Assembly: GCA_026770575.1 (NCBI GenBank)
Contig: MU657171.1
Span: 170,423-206,864 of the forward strand
Source: Pelagophyceae sp. CCMP2097
Taxonomy: Eukaryota; Sar; Pelagophyceae
DNA length: 36,442 nucleotides
Reading direction: 5' to 3'
Shown here: one piece after another, positions 27,115-36,442 of the stretch
How the letters are laid out: each line of letters starts with the position of its first letter
Numbering within the stretch: position 1 is the first letter of the stretch
Notes under the pieces: generated by a model
Told to the model about the DNA's origin: nothing
Seen by the model: only the letters and a program-made list of their open reading frames with translations
Databases searched by the model: none
Translations under genes and position numbers: made by a program

Positions 27115-27319
27115 CGCGGCGGGGCGCCGAACTCGGAGCGGCGCCTCCTTCCGTGGACGTATATGCGACCCTTCGATGAAGACTCGGGGCACAGCTAGCA
27201 ATCATGCTCGGGCTCCGCCTCGAGCGAGGGGTATATGGGTCCTCTTCTTATTCGATACGTGCCCGGCATCTTGTGGGGCTCTCCGGGTTGTCGGCGCCTG
27301 CTTTGTCGTGGCGCGTTGG

Positions 27320-27984
27320 TCACTGCGACTTTGCGGCGAGGATGGCCGAGATAAATGCGTGGCAGAAGGGCGTGAGGTCGGCGGGCGTGCGGCTCGTGAT
27401 GAGAGGGCCGTCCACGACCACGGGCGCGTCGACCCAGATGCCGCCGGCGTTGACCAAATCGTCTTTGATGGAGACAAACGCCGTGCACCTGCGGCCCGAG
27501 ACGACGGGCGCGCCGCCGCCGGCCCGCGCCGAGCAGAACATCCAGGGCCCGTGGCAAATGGCCGCGCAGGGCTTGCGCGCCGCGACGCAATCCACGATGG
27601 CCTTGAGCATGGGCGCGCTTCGTCGCATGTAGTCGGGCGCGAAACCACCGGGCAGGATGAGACCGTCGATGGTCGAGACGTCGAGGTCGTCCACGCAGAG
27701 GTCGCTCTTGATCGGGTAGCCGTGCTTACCCGTGAACTTCATCCCCGCGGCGTGCGAGCCCACGATGAGGACCGTCGCGCCCTCCTCCTCGAGCCTAGGC
27801 GGCCAAGATGGCGATGCAGAATCCCCACGACACGCGTCGATATGTGAATATTCTTCCCCCGGCACTTCTTCTATCCCACTTTTTCGCACCTGATCTTCGG
27901 GTACATGACCTCGAGGTCCTCAAAGGTAAAGTCGACGAAGATGGCCACCCGGCAGCCGGAGAGGCGCGGCGTGAACTCGGCCAT
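27320..27984 (-). CDS. DJ-1/PfpI-family protein (deglycase/peptidase-like), two exons
   Basis: Exons 27984-27890 and 27794-27320 join with a split Arg codon to give 189 aa. Family features: RVAIFVDFTFEDLEVMYP with the conserved acidic residue (about Glu25), FTGKHGYPIKSD, IDGLILPGGFAPDYMRR, the nucleophile elbow AAICHGPW (Cys112, His113), and DAPVVVDGPLITSRTPADL. The GGFAPDYMRR and KHGYP features place it with the PfpI/YhbO-like branch rather than human DJ-1. Members act as stress-related deglycases, chaperones or peptidases; which one cannot be told. The 95-nt intron (GTGCGA...CTAG) contains a dispersed repeat. The frame is open upstream of the ATG to 28101. Confidence 0.92.
27825..27860 (-). 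repeat. Dispersed repeat inside the DJ-1 intron, copy 2
   Basis: It carries the same CCACGACACGCGTCGATA and GTGAATA string as 22049-22086, then a C-rich run. It takes up more than a third of the intron, which makes the intron a candidate for a transposon-derived (introner-like) origin. Confidence 0.75.
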
Positions 27985-28251
27985 GGCAGCGCGTCCTCCG
28001 CGGACGTCGCGCGTGTTGTAGTGCACTGGCAGCTTGCTAAAATTGCCGCGAATTTTAGGCGATAGGTTTGTGATTCGCCCTTTGCTTCGAATTTGCGGCA
28101 CGCCTCGGGAGTCGTCCCGCTGGGCCCTGGAGGCTCGGAAGACAGGGTTCGGAAGACGTCCCAGCTCGATGCCTGACTTCGCCGTCTGCTGTTCGGTTGG
28201 CGTTACTGAACTTCCGAGTGGCCCGGGCCCTTGCGCGCCATTGGCAAAGGT

Positions 28252-29885
28252 TCATTGGCCGACCCACTCGGCGACGTCGTCCATCTTGACGGTGACGATG
28301 TCGTCGTCGTCGTCGAGGCGCACCGTGGCGGACTCTGCTTTTTTGTCGCGCTGCAGCAAAATCCCGCAGGAGCCGCGGTGGCTCCCGGCGACGCAGCGTA
28401 TGCGGCCTACGGTCGCGCGTCGGCGTGGGCGCGGGCCTTCCGGTTTCGGAGCAATGCCGGGCCTCACCGCCGTCCTTTGGCAGCGCGGTCTCGAGGAATT
28501 TTTCCTTGATGCCGGGTTCGGGCACGAGGCCGCCGGCGTCGAGCTGCAGCAGCCCTCGCAGCGCGCCCGCGTCGGACCGCACGACGTCGAGGACCGTCGC
28601 CTTTTGGCGGAAGAGCGCGTCGGTGGCGTTGGCCACGCGGACGCGGATGCCGGCGCAGAGCCAGCCCGCGCGCGGGTCGGGGGCTTTCGCGCGCTTCGAG
28701 GCGTCGTCGCGGCGCGGCTTCTTGCGGTGCGCGCCGCCGTCGTCGTCGGCGTCATCGGCGCGCTCGACGAAGGGCTTGGCCTCGAGCTCGTCGGTGGCGA
28801 CGAGGCGGAGCTGGCGGTGCGGGACGGAGACGCGCTTCTTGCGCTTGGCGCCCTCGAGGCGTAAAACGGCGTGGTTCGGCCGCACCTCGTCCGACGGCGC
28901 CACGACAGTAGCGCGCTTGCCCGCAAAGTCGCCCGACGTCACCTCGACGACTTCGCCCACGACGAGGGCGCGGCCCGCGCTCGCCGCCGTCGCGGGCGCC
29001 TTTGGCTGCGCGCCGAGCCACTTGCGGCCGGGCGCGTCGGCCGCCGCCGCGACGGCCTTGTCGGCGTCCTTGTTCAACGCGGTCCGGCCCTCGCGGAGCT
29101 TGCCGCGCTTGTCGTAGACCTCGGGCGGCTTTGGCGTGGCGCCGAGGCCGAGGCGGTGCTGGCGCGGCTCGGCGTCCTTCTTGTACCGTTCTTCGTCGTC
29201 GTGCGAGTAGCCACCCCAGCCCATGCCTCGGAGCATGGCCAGGCCAAAATCCTCGATGCGCACGTTGCTGTACGCCTCGTCGTGGACGTCGACGTCCGCG
29301 GCGCGCATGGCCACGTCGTATTTGAACTTGTCGCCCTCGTCCGCAATCGCGTCCAGCCCGGGCATCGCCGCCGCGATGAGCAGCGGCCGCGCCGCCGCGG
29401 GCGTCTCGTCCGCTGCCGCGGCCTGCGACTGCTGCTCATGCAGCGGGATGACGAGCGTCGACGCCGACGCCTTGCCCGCGGGCGCCGCCGCGTCGGCGAG
29501 GACCGCCGCCAGCGCCGCCGCGTCGTCGTCGCCGTCCTCCTCGCGCTTCACGGGCGCCTCGGCCTTGACCGCCACGGCCGCCGCGCCGTCCTCGACCTTG
29601 ACGCCGGCGAGGTCGCGCTTCTGGGCCCACTTGTTCGTCGTAAGAGGGATCACAAGAGTCGCCGCGCGCTTCTTCGCCGCGCCGAGCGTCTCGTCGCCTA
29701 GCGCGGCGTCGCTCGGGCGGCCCTCCCCTCGCGCTCGGCCTGGCGCGAAGCCTTGGCCTCGCGCGCCGCTCACCTCGCGCGAACACGGCGAGCGGCCCGG
29801 CCTTTGCGGTCTTGACGTCCGTCTTGACCGAGAACGCAAACTTCTTCGCCGCGGCGGGCGCCGCCGCGCCGTCCGCCGCGTCCAT
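28252..29885 (-). CDS. GPKOW: G-patch and KOW splicing factor (GPKOW/MOS2/Spp2 type), three exons
   Basis: Exons 29885-29774, 29697-28468 and 28406-28252 give 498 aa, close to human GPKOW (about 476). The N-terminus KKFAFSVKTDVKTAK resembles the family start. The G-patch core RIEDFGLAMLRGMGWGG is near residues 185-205. A first KOW region VVEVTSGDFAGKRATVVAPS lies near 280-325, a second GWLCAGIRVRVANA near 386, and a C-terminal RCVAGSHRGSCGILLQRDKK leads to a VTVKMDDVAEWVGQ end. Such proteins activate the DEAH helicase Prp2/DHX16 and bind RNA in the spliceosome. The two introns (76 and 61 nt) both start GTGAG and restore Gly codons exactly. Long Ala/Asp/Lys-rich linkers are typical of this genome. 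Confidence 0.92.
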
Positions 29886-30375
29886 GGCGCGCCGGGGGGG
29901 AGCGCGCACCGCCTGGAACCGCCCGCGGCAAAGGGCGCCGCTCGAAGGCCGCCCGACCGATTGCAAGCGGATCACGCAGGCGCCGCCCGACCGCTAGGCG
30001 GGGGGGTCGCTCCTGCTGCGAGGGGAGGTGGGGGGCGCGCGACTCGGACTCGCGAGTCGGAGCTCGAGCGCGGAGTTTTTTTTAGCGATTTCCGGAGTTT
30101 GGCCCGGCGCGGGGGAGTTTTCCCCAAGTTTTTTTTTCCAAAGGTCGTGGTCGAGTCACGTCCGCGGTCCACAGATAAATTCCCGCACGCAAGTCGACGT
30201 CGCGCTTTCGAGTTTGAACGCGCTGCATTTTCTAAAGATTTGATTTAAGTTGCAACCGTAGTGCGTTCAGGCGCTTCGTGGGCTCATATCGTGAGCTCAT
30301 AGGCATGGGGCCCTGAGTCCCCGGCCTCTTGACGGACTCGGGGACGCCAGAGGGCAGATAGCCTGGGCCCGAGGC
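29886..30375. promoter_or_regulatory. Shared divergent region (GPKOW and PAN2)
   Basis: 490 bp separate the two start codons. Two T-runs on the plus strand (about 30077-30084 and 30130-30138) and an AT-richer patch near 30165-30260 stand out. No gene is supported, and promoter function is inferred from geometry only. Confidence 0.4.
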
Positions 30376-33300
30376 ATGGCGTACTACGCACAGGACGACG
30401 CCTACGCGCAGGGATACGACGGCGCGCAGCAGCAGCAGTACGACGATGGAAGCGGCGGCGGCGACTTTTCCAACCAGCAGTGGGCCGAGGCGGGTGGCGG
30501 CGGCCCCATGTACGCCCAGGACTACGACTACGCGCCCGGCGAGGCGCAGGACTACCAGCAGGGCTACGAATACGCGCAGCAGTACTCGCAGCAGGCGCCC
30601 GCGGCGCAGCAGTACGCGCGCGCCTATTCGCAGCCCGCGGCGCAGCAGTATTCGCAGCAGCCCTACGGCAGTTACGCCGCAAACGCCGGCGCGAATCCAT
30701 ACGAGCCATCCGCGGCCCAAACGCCGCCGTTCGGCGGCTGGCGAGAGGTCGCGCGCGCCTACGACGAGTCGGGCGTCGCCCACGGCGTAATCGCCCGCGT
30801 CCCGCAGAGGCCTCGTCGGATGGTCGCAGGGGGGCTTGCAGAAGATGCCTCGCGCCCTTTGGACGCCTGCGTTTTCACAGATCACGGCCGTGGCCTTCGA
30901 CCGCGAGGCGGAGCTCGTCTGGGCGGGCCGCTGCGACGGTCGCATGCGCAGCTACGTCACGGACGGCCTGCGGACGTACTCGGCCGTGGTTGGCCACCCG
31001 ACGGCAGTCAGGTCGATGGATTGTTGTTCGCACGGCGTCTACTCGTGCTCGTCGGGGTCCGTGCGGCTGCACTCGCGCGGCGGCGTGCTCAAGGCGGAGC
31101 GGTCGGCGACGATGTGCCTCAGCGGCGACGCCTCCAACGACGGCGAGGACGCGACAGCGAAGATACGCCGCGTCGTCTCGTGCGTGCCGTTTTCGGAGCG
31201 CCGGCGGCTCGACGCGGCGGCGTAGGTGCGGCGACAGCGCGTTTGTGGGCGTCGACGGCGGCACAGCGTCGTCGGCGTTTGTGGCCATGCTCGACGCGGC
31301 GACTTTTGGGTCGCAGGGCATCTCGCGCGTCCACCTGCCGTCGGCCGTGTCGGCGCTGGCGGCCAACGAGTCGGACCGCCACTACTCGAGCGTCGCCTGC
31401 GGCTGCTGCGACGGCGCCGTGCGCCTCGTCGACGCGCGCTGCGCCGGCGTCGTGGCCACGTACGAAAACGTCCACGCGGGGCCCGTCATCTCGTTGGCAG
31501 TCGAGGGCGCCATGGTCGTCTCGCTGGGTTTGGCGCACCGCGCGTTTTGCCTCGACGACTACGAGGCCTTTGTCGAGGAGCAGTCGGCACGGCACCAGGC
31601 GCACCGGCCCCAGGCGCGGGCGAGGCGGCAGTATCCTGAGTACGAGCAATTCATCCAGACAATCGACCTCCGCCGCCGCGCGCGCGGCGCGCCCGTCGCC
31701 GTCGCTGCGCTGGCCGGCGCCGCGAGCCACTGCGCGCTGTTGCGGCCCTGCTTTGTCGACGCGTCCGCGGCGACGCTCGTGCTCACAGACGCCCGAGCCT
31801 CCAGCCTCGTCTGCTGCGACGCGCGCGGCGACGGTGCGTTTTGACGATCGACGGTGGAGGGGCACGCGTCGCTGTAGGCTCGGACGCGCAGTCGTGCATG
31901 CTCTCCCAGGTACCCGGCCCCATCCTGGCTTTGGCAACGGCGCGGTCCGGCGAGCTCCTGGCTTGCGGCGACGCGTCGGGCGCGCTCTCGCTCGTCGCGT
32001 CGCGCCCCGACGCGCGCAACGGCGTTTCCCCAAGAGGCGAGGTCCTCGAGATGCCGATTGTGCCGAGCGCGAGGTGAGGCCTTCCCAGGTGCCTCCGTCG
32101 GCGGGCCCTCACGCATCTCTGCAGGCCGCGGCTGGTGGTGTCGCAGGATGCTTCGCCGCAGACGCGTAATTATCAGCCGAACGACGCGAGCCATGTCGGC
32201 GCGTCCATCACCGTGCTCCCCGCGAACCACGCAGAGTCTTTAATCGTCCCCGAGGGCGGCGTGGCCCGCGACTGCGAGGCGCCCCTCATGCCGCAGAACA
32301 CTGTGGATGACTTTGTCGCCTCGCTGGAGCACCAACTCTTCGCCGCGGGCCGCCTCGCGCCTCTAGACTACGACGTCGACGCAGTCGAGGCGGCGGGCGT
32401 CCACCCGGGCGGCCGGCCCCAGTTCGTGCCGGAGCCGCTCGGGGCCAACGCGTACACGCGCAAGCGAGTCTCGGCGCACCTGACCGCCCCGGAGCACATG
32501 CGAAAAGATGGCCCCCTCGTCGGCGTCAGCAACGGCAAGGGCTGGAAGCCCAACTCACTGCTCTACGACGCGCGCGCCCACTTCGCCTGCTTCGACGCCG
32601 ACGTCGACCCAAGAGTCGCATCTCGCCACCCGGCGCGCGGCGGCCAGGGCTCGCACGGCGTTGCGACGGGCAAGACGGCCGTCTCGGCGCACGGCGCGAG
32701 CCCAAAGTACGCGCGGGCGAAGATTGACGTCTCGAAGCGCGGAATCGACGGGTTCGACTTTTCGCGCTACAACCGCACGGCGTTCGCCGGCCTCGAAAAC
32801 GCTTTGGCGGATTCGGCGTACACAAACGCCGTATTCCTCCTCCTCTACTTTACACCCGAAGTGCGCCACGCCGTCCTCGACGAGCAGTACGAACCCACCG
32901 CAAGGGCCGCGATGCACAACGCGCCGCTCGGCGCCAAGTTGGCGTTAGAGGTGTCGCTCCTCTTCACCATGCTCGACGTGCGTCACCCCGTTTGTCCGAC
33001 GTCCGTGCAAAGATTCCACGCTCTTTCAGGTCGCGCCGCGGCTCCCAGCAAACCGGTGAGTTGCTGCTTGCTTAAAATCCACCCTGGGAGTTATGCGCTT
33101 TGAGAGACGCGACGGTCGGATGTGATGCGACGGTCGGATGGCGCTTTGAGAGCCTCGGGAGCGTTGTCCGTGGCGCGCGTCACGCTTCTGCAGGCGCGTC
33201 TGCCACACGGCGAACGCGATTGACGCGCTGCGCGCGGTGCAGGACGTCATCGCGCTGGGCCTCCTCGACGAGGCATTGGCGCTGGGCCCAAAGTGCCGCA

Positions 33301-35122
33301 TCTTCCACCGCTTCCTCCTCGAGCAGCTCGACGCGCACCTCTGCCGGCCCAACGTCCTCGCCGAGCTCTTTGGGCTGGGGAGTTGCACCTCGAACTCGTA
33401 CGTGAGCGCGAGCAGCGAATCGTTCGACGAGCGCGAGTCGCGCGCACTGGTGACGGAGCTCGTGCTAGCGGCGCCGTGGAACCACGAGAAGACGATGTCC
33501 CGCCGTTTGACGCGGCGCGAGGCTGGGGCGAAGAAGGATTCAGCGACGCCGCGCGAGGGCGACGCCTGGCTCTTCGCCGACGCGCTGCACGCCTCGCTCT
33601 GCCGCGAGACGCGGACGCGCGCGTGGCGCGAGGCAACGCGGCGCTACGAGCCCATTGCGCAGAAACGCACGCCAAAGGCGCCGCTGCCGCCCTGCCTCGC
33701 GCTCCACTGCGACGACGATCCCTCCAAGCCCGCGCCGCCCTTCGAGACGCAAAGACTCTGGTTCCCGCTCACCTTCGAGGCCCAGATCGACGCGCGCGGC
33801 CGCCTCCGCGTCTCGCAGGACTACGACGAAGGTGCGCCCGCGTCGTGTGCGTCGCATCTTTGCAAACGACTGTGTTAGGCCGGCGCGCGGTGGCGGGCGC
33901 GGACCTCGAGGCGTCGGCGGTGCGGGACAAGGCGCGCTACGAGCTCGTGGCCGTCATCTCGCACGTCCAGGACGACGGCGACCGGCCGGCGGACGCCGAG
34001 TGTTCACGGTCCGTGTTGCACGTGCGAATCGGCTCCGATTATTTCCGCCGCGCCGACGCCGAGCAGCGCAAGCCGTCGAGCTACGCGGCAGCGCAAAAGG
34101 GCGCTTTGCCGTCGTCGCCGGCGGAGGAGTTTGAGGCAAAGTGGATCTTTGCGAATGACTTTGCGGTGACGGCGGACGCGACGGCGGACGAAGCCCGGTG
34201 CTTCGCCGGCCAGCGCGCGTGGCGGTCGCCGTCCGTCGCGGTATACCGGCGCGCCGGCGACGCCGACGCGTACACGCGCGTCGTCGAGGGCCTCGCTCAA
34301 GCGGCGCTTTCCGAGCCCGAGGCGAGGTGCGTGCCGCGGGCAGTCTTCGAGGCCCCGTCGCAGTCGGCAGCCGAGTCGAAGCGCGGCCGCGGAGCCGCCG
34401 CGCGCCTCGCCACCAAGGAAGCGGCGGAGCGCGCGAAGACTCTGCCTGGGCGCGGCGAGCTTATTGCAATTGACTCCGAATTCGTTTCATTGGAAACGGG
34501 CGCCACCGTCGTGCAGTCCGACGGCGCGCGCGTGGCCACGTCCATGGGCAGGCAGGCCCTGGCGCGGCTGAGCGTCGTCGATGCGCTTGGCAATGTGGTC
34601 CTCGACGACTACGTGGTGCAGACGGAGCGGGTCGTGGACTACGCCACACGGTTTTCGGGAATCTCGCCAGACGACCTCGACCCGCGGGCCTCGAAGCGAG
34701 ACAAGCTCGTCAACCGCGCCGCCGCGCTGATGAAGTTGCGGCACCTCGTCGACCGCGGCTGCGTCATAATCGGGCACGGCCTGGCCAAGGATTTTCGCGT
34801 CCTGAACATCGTGCCGCCGCCGGACCAGGTCTTGGACACGGTGCACCTCTTCTCGCGGCCCGGCGAGCGCAAGATCTCCCTCCGCTTCCTGGCCTCGCGC
34901 CTCCTCGGCTGCGATATCCAGCAGGACAGGCACGACTCCATCGAGGACGCCCGAGCCGCGCTCCGACTCTACCGCAAGTACGAGGAGCTCCAGGCCGAAG
35001 GTGCGCCGAAGGGCCCCTTGTCGACGCCGCCGACCACCCAAACAGGCACGCTCGCGAAGACAATCGCCGACCTGTACAACTTTGGCCGATCGGTGGAGTG
35101 GGCGCTCGCGGGCGTCGAGTAA
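30376..35122 (+). CDS. PAN2: PAN2 poly(A)-specific ribonuclease catalytic subunit, eight exons
   Basis: Exons 30376-30786, 30881-31179, 31226-31833, 31878-32073, 32125-32977, 33030-33055, 33194-33831 and 33879-35122 join with matching phases to 1424 aa. PAN2, with PAN3, starts mRNA decay by shortening poly(A) tails in the cytoplasm. Order of parts: a Gln/Tyr/Ala-rich N-terminus (1-125), a WD40 propeller (about 138-560, e.g. ITAVAFDREAELVWAG), an inactive ubiquitin-hydrolase-like domain (about 715-1190; GFDFSRYNRTAFAGLENAL lacks the catalytic Cys), and a DEDDh exonuclease. Catalytic residues are seen as Asp1209 and Glu1211 in AIDSEFVSL, Asp1315 in GHGLAKDFR, and His1362 and Asp1367 in HDSIEDA. 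Introns are 94, 46, 44, 51, 52, 138 and 47 nt. Exon 6 is only 26 nt. Intron 6 carries a repeat end found twice beyond the gene. Confidence 0.95.
33056..33193 (+). repeat. PAN2 intron 6, repeat-derived
   Basis: The 138-nt intron (GTGAGT...GCAG) contains, at 33065-33088, a 24-bp string that is the exact reverse complement of 36417-36440; 35391-35414 differs by one base. Inside it there are also nested direct repeats: GCGCTTTGAGAG twice (33096 and 33152 region), flanking two copies of GCGACGGTCGGATG. Confidence 0.8.
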
Positions 35123-35390
35123 AGGCATCGAGGCCCCGGAGGCGGGCGCCGTCGCGGAGCCGGCGCCCTCGCCTTTTCGCGCGCCGATGCGGGGCCGAGC
35201 CCGCCGCCCCCGCTCCGGATCCACGAGGCGCGTCGTCGTGGCGACGAAGTTTGGAGAAAATCTTGGGAGGCTAGATCTAATTTCGAAATTGCAGGCTGTT
35301 GAAAAACAAACTGACCAACCTTTGTGACGAGCCACAATGAAATGACTCGGGTTTGGCGGTTATTCCCCTTTGGGACCGTGGCAGCCCCAC

Positions 35391-35414
35391 CCAGGGTGGA
35401 TCTTAAGCAAGCAA
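35391..35414 (-). repeat. Repeat-end copy A
   Basis: It differs by one base from the copy at 36417-36440 and from the reverse complement of 33065-33088 in PAN2 intron 6. Confidence 0.8.
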
Positions 35415-36416
35415 ATGAGCACACCCCATGCGTTCTGTTTTTTTACCAAGTGGGGGGGCACAGTAGGGGCAAAATGCTCACAAGTGGGTGGGTGCCCCCT
35501 CCTACTAACAGGCCCCATCACGATGGGTGGTATCTGACTTCGCGTGTCAGCGTCAGGGGCTTCGGTCCTGCGAGTCAATGCACCTCCCAGAGTGCGCTGG
35601 GAGGTACGCAAGCCTGCCTATCTCAGCTCCCTGCCGTGCCTGGAAAGTACTTTTCTAGAAAAAACTTATGTGTGGCTTGCAAGGTGGGTAAAAACATAAA
35701 CACGTGTTTTAATCAAATCCCTCAAAACGTTGTTTAAAACATGTTCCCAAAACAGGGCTCAAACAGATGTTCTGTGTTTCCCGCCGTGGCGCCGCAACCA
35801 CGGGGCCGCCGGCTGGGCCCCTGTCTACCCGCGCAGACCCCCTGGAGAGATGAATAGCTCAAATTGGGGTGCAATTCTGGCGGGACTTCGTCTTGCCGCC
35901 ATCTTCGTACGTCTCCACCTCCAGGAGGATGTGCCCGTGCACCGGGTCCCTCGTGCGTCCCGACATCGGCCTCAGTGCGTGGCGGCCACGTCGGCGTGAC
36001 GTCGCTGAGACGGACGCTCTCGCAATAACTTTTTTTTGGCGAATAGGCAGATTCAAAATTATTGAGGAATGATCATCCAGACCGCTTTGTACGACTCCCT
36101 GGTCTTCCGCGAGGGTAGCGGACGCGCTCTGACACGCGCGATATTTTTAGCGTGTTTTAAACACATGTTTTTGGATGTTTTATGAAATCCCCCTCAAAAC
36201 GTTGTTTCAAACATGTTCCCTGGAGCCAGTCGCCATGTTTTTACCCACCTTGGTGGCTGGGGACAGTAGAATGCAACGCCCCCTTCCTTGCACGAGGCGG
36301 TCAAGAGCAATTATGCGCACAAACCACCGCCACAGGCATGGGCATCCACAGCCTTTTGGCCTGGTAGCCCGTCTTTGTCACCGTTTTGGCGGGCACTCCC
36401 TATTGGGCCAGCCCCA

Positions 36417-36440
36417 CCCAGGGTGGATTTTAAGCAAGCA
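36417..36440 (-). repeat. Repeat-end copy B
   Basis: It is an exact reverse-complement match to PAN2 intron 6 at 33065-33088. The window ends two bases later, so the rest of this copy is not visible. Confidence 0.8.
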
Positions 36441-36442
36441 AC

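Larger units (their letters stand above)
26574..27319. other. Intergenic region with repeat and orphan exon-like frame
   Basis: Apart from the possible coding remnant at 26796-26960 and the dispersed repeat at 27014-27114, I see nothing supported here. Confidence 0.4.
35123..36442. mobile_element. Repeat-rich, transposon-like region beyond PAN2
   Basis: No gene is supported. GC falls well below the genic level. Direct repeats: 35391-35414 and 36417-36440 (with similar flanks, GTTTGGCGG and CAGCCCCACC), and 35715-35748 and 36185-36220 (CAAAACGTTGTTT with ACATGTTCCC). Inverted repeat: AAGGTGGGTAAAAACAT at 35681-35697 against 36235-36251. The element CCACCC-A-GGGTGG is itself palindromic. The spacing suggests one or two nested non-autonomous elements about 1 kb long, the last running to or past the window end. 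No transposase or polymerase ORF is seen. Confidence 0.6.

Noticed and set aside
35859..35966. Minus-strand 35-codon ORF with DPVHGHILLEVE, reminiscent of the start of HD-domain dNTPases
   Set aside because: The similarity covers only a few residues and is lost at once, with no HD motif. It is in a repeat region.
1..36442. CRISPR arrays, operons, rRNA genes
   Set aside because: No regular spacer-repeat arrays and no rRNA-like segments are seen. Gene structure is eukaryotic with introns, so operon reading does not apply.

Overview
This window reads as nuclear DNA of a very GC-rich unicellular eukaryote with small, densely packed genes and many short introns. The best guess is a stramenopile alga, and a pelagophyte such as Aureococcus fits well. 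That guess rests on the high GC, the compact layout with divergent and convergent gene pairs, an algal-type signal and transit leader on the gene at 2643, an LL-diaminopimelate aminotransferase, a cytoplasmic dynein light chain and a eukaryotic mRNA-decay nuclease. The species assignment is inference and was not tested by any search.

Layout: (1) 130-3364, plus strand: a helical protein, a small PH-domain protein and a putative plastid protein. (2) 3431-5557: mitochondrial ribosomal protein uL3m (minus) diverging from a coiled-coil protein. (3) 5804-9470, minus strand: an intronless class III aminotransferase, a small putative membrane ORF ending in an 80-bp tandem duplication, and DapL. (4) 9849-12174: a BioD-like P-loop protein (minus) diverging from the ribosome-biogenesis factor SLX9 (plus). 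(5) 12819-14219: an unrecognised intronless 466-aa ORF, followed by a 25-bp tandem repeat. (6) 15203-20130: a membrane-anchored sedolisin (S53) protease, a Tctex-type dynein light chain, a Cys-rich membrane protein and the AP-3 sigma subunit. (7) 20131-22252: a repeat region with a TIR-bounded element and an 895-bp assembly gap. (8) 22253-27984: a WD40 array with a frameshift and a stop, a small helical protein, a DxD glycosyltransferase-like protein, an Mpv17/PMP22 protein and a DJ-1/PfpI protein. (9) 28252-35122: the splicing factor GPKOW/MOS2 (minus) diverging from PAN2 (plus, eight exons). (10) 35123-36442: transposon-like repeats.

I reconstructed about 41 introns by hand, using reading-frame phase and family alignment. 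Most are GT-AG, but the commonest 5' splice site is GTGCG rather than GTRAG, and two introns of the AP-3 sigma gene can only be read as GC-AG. Two introns carry pieces of repeats found elsewhere in the window: DJ-1, and PAN2 intron 6. Several longer introns hold strong inverted or tandem repeats. Together this suggests introns being made or rebuilt by short DNA elements (introner-like), and it is the most interesting theme here. The genes are ordinary housekeeping functions (translation, splicing, mRNA decay, trafficking, amino-acid metabolism) and do not form a single pathway.
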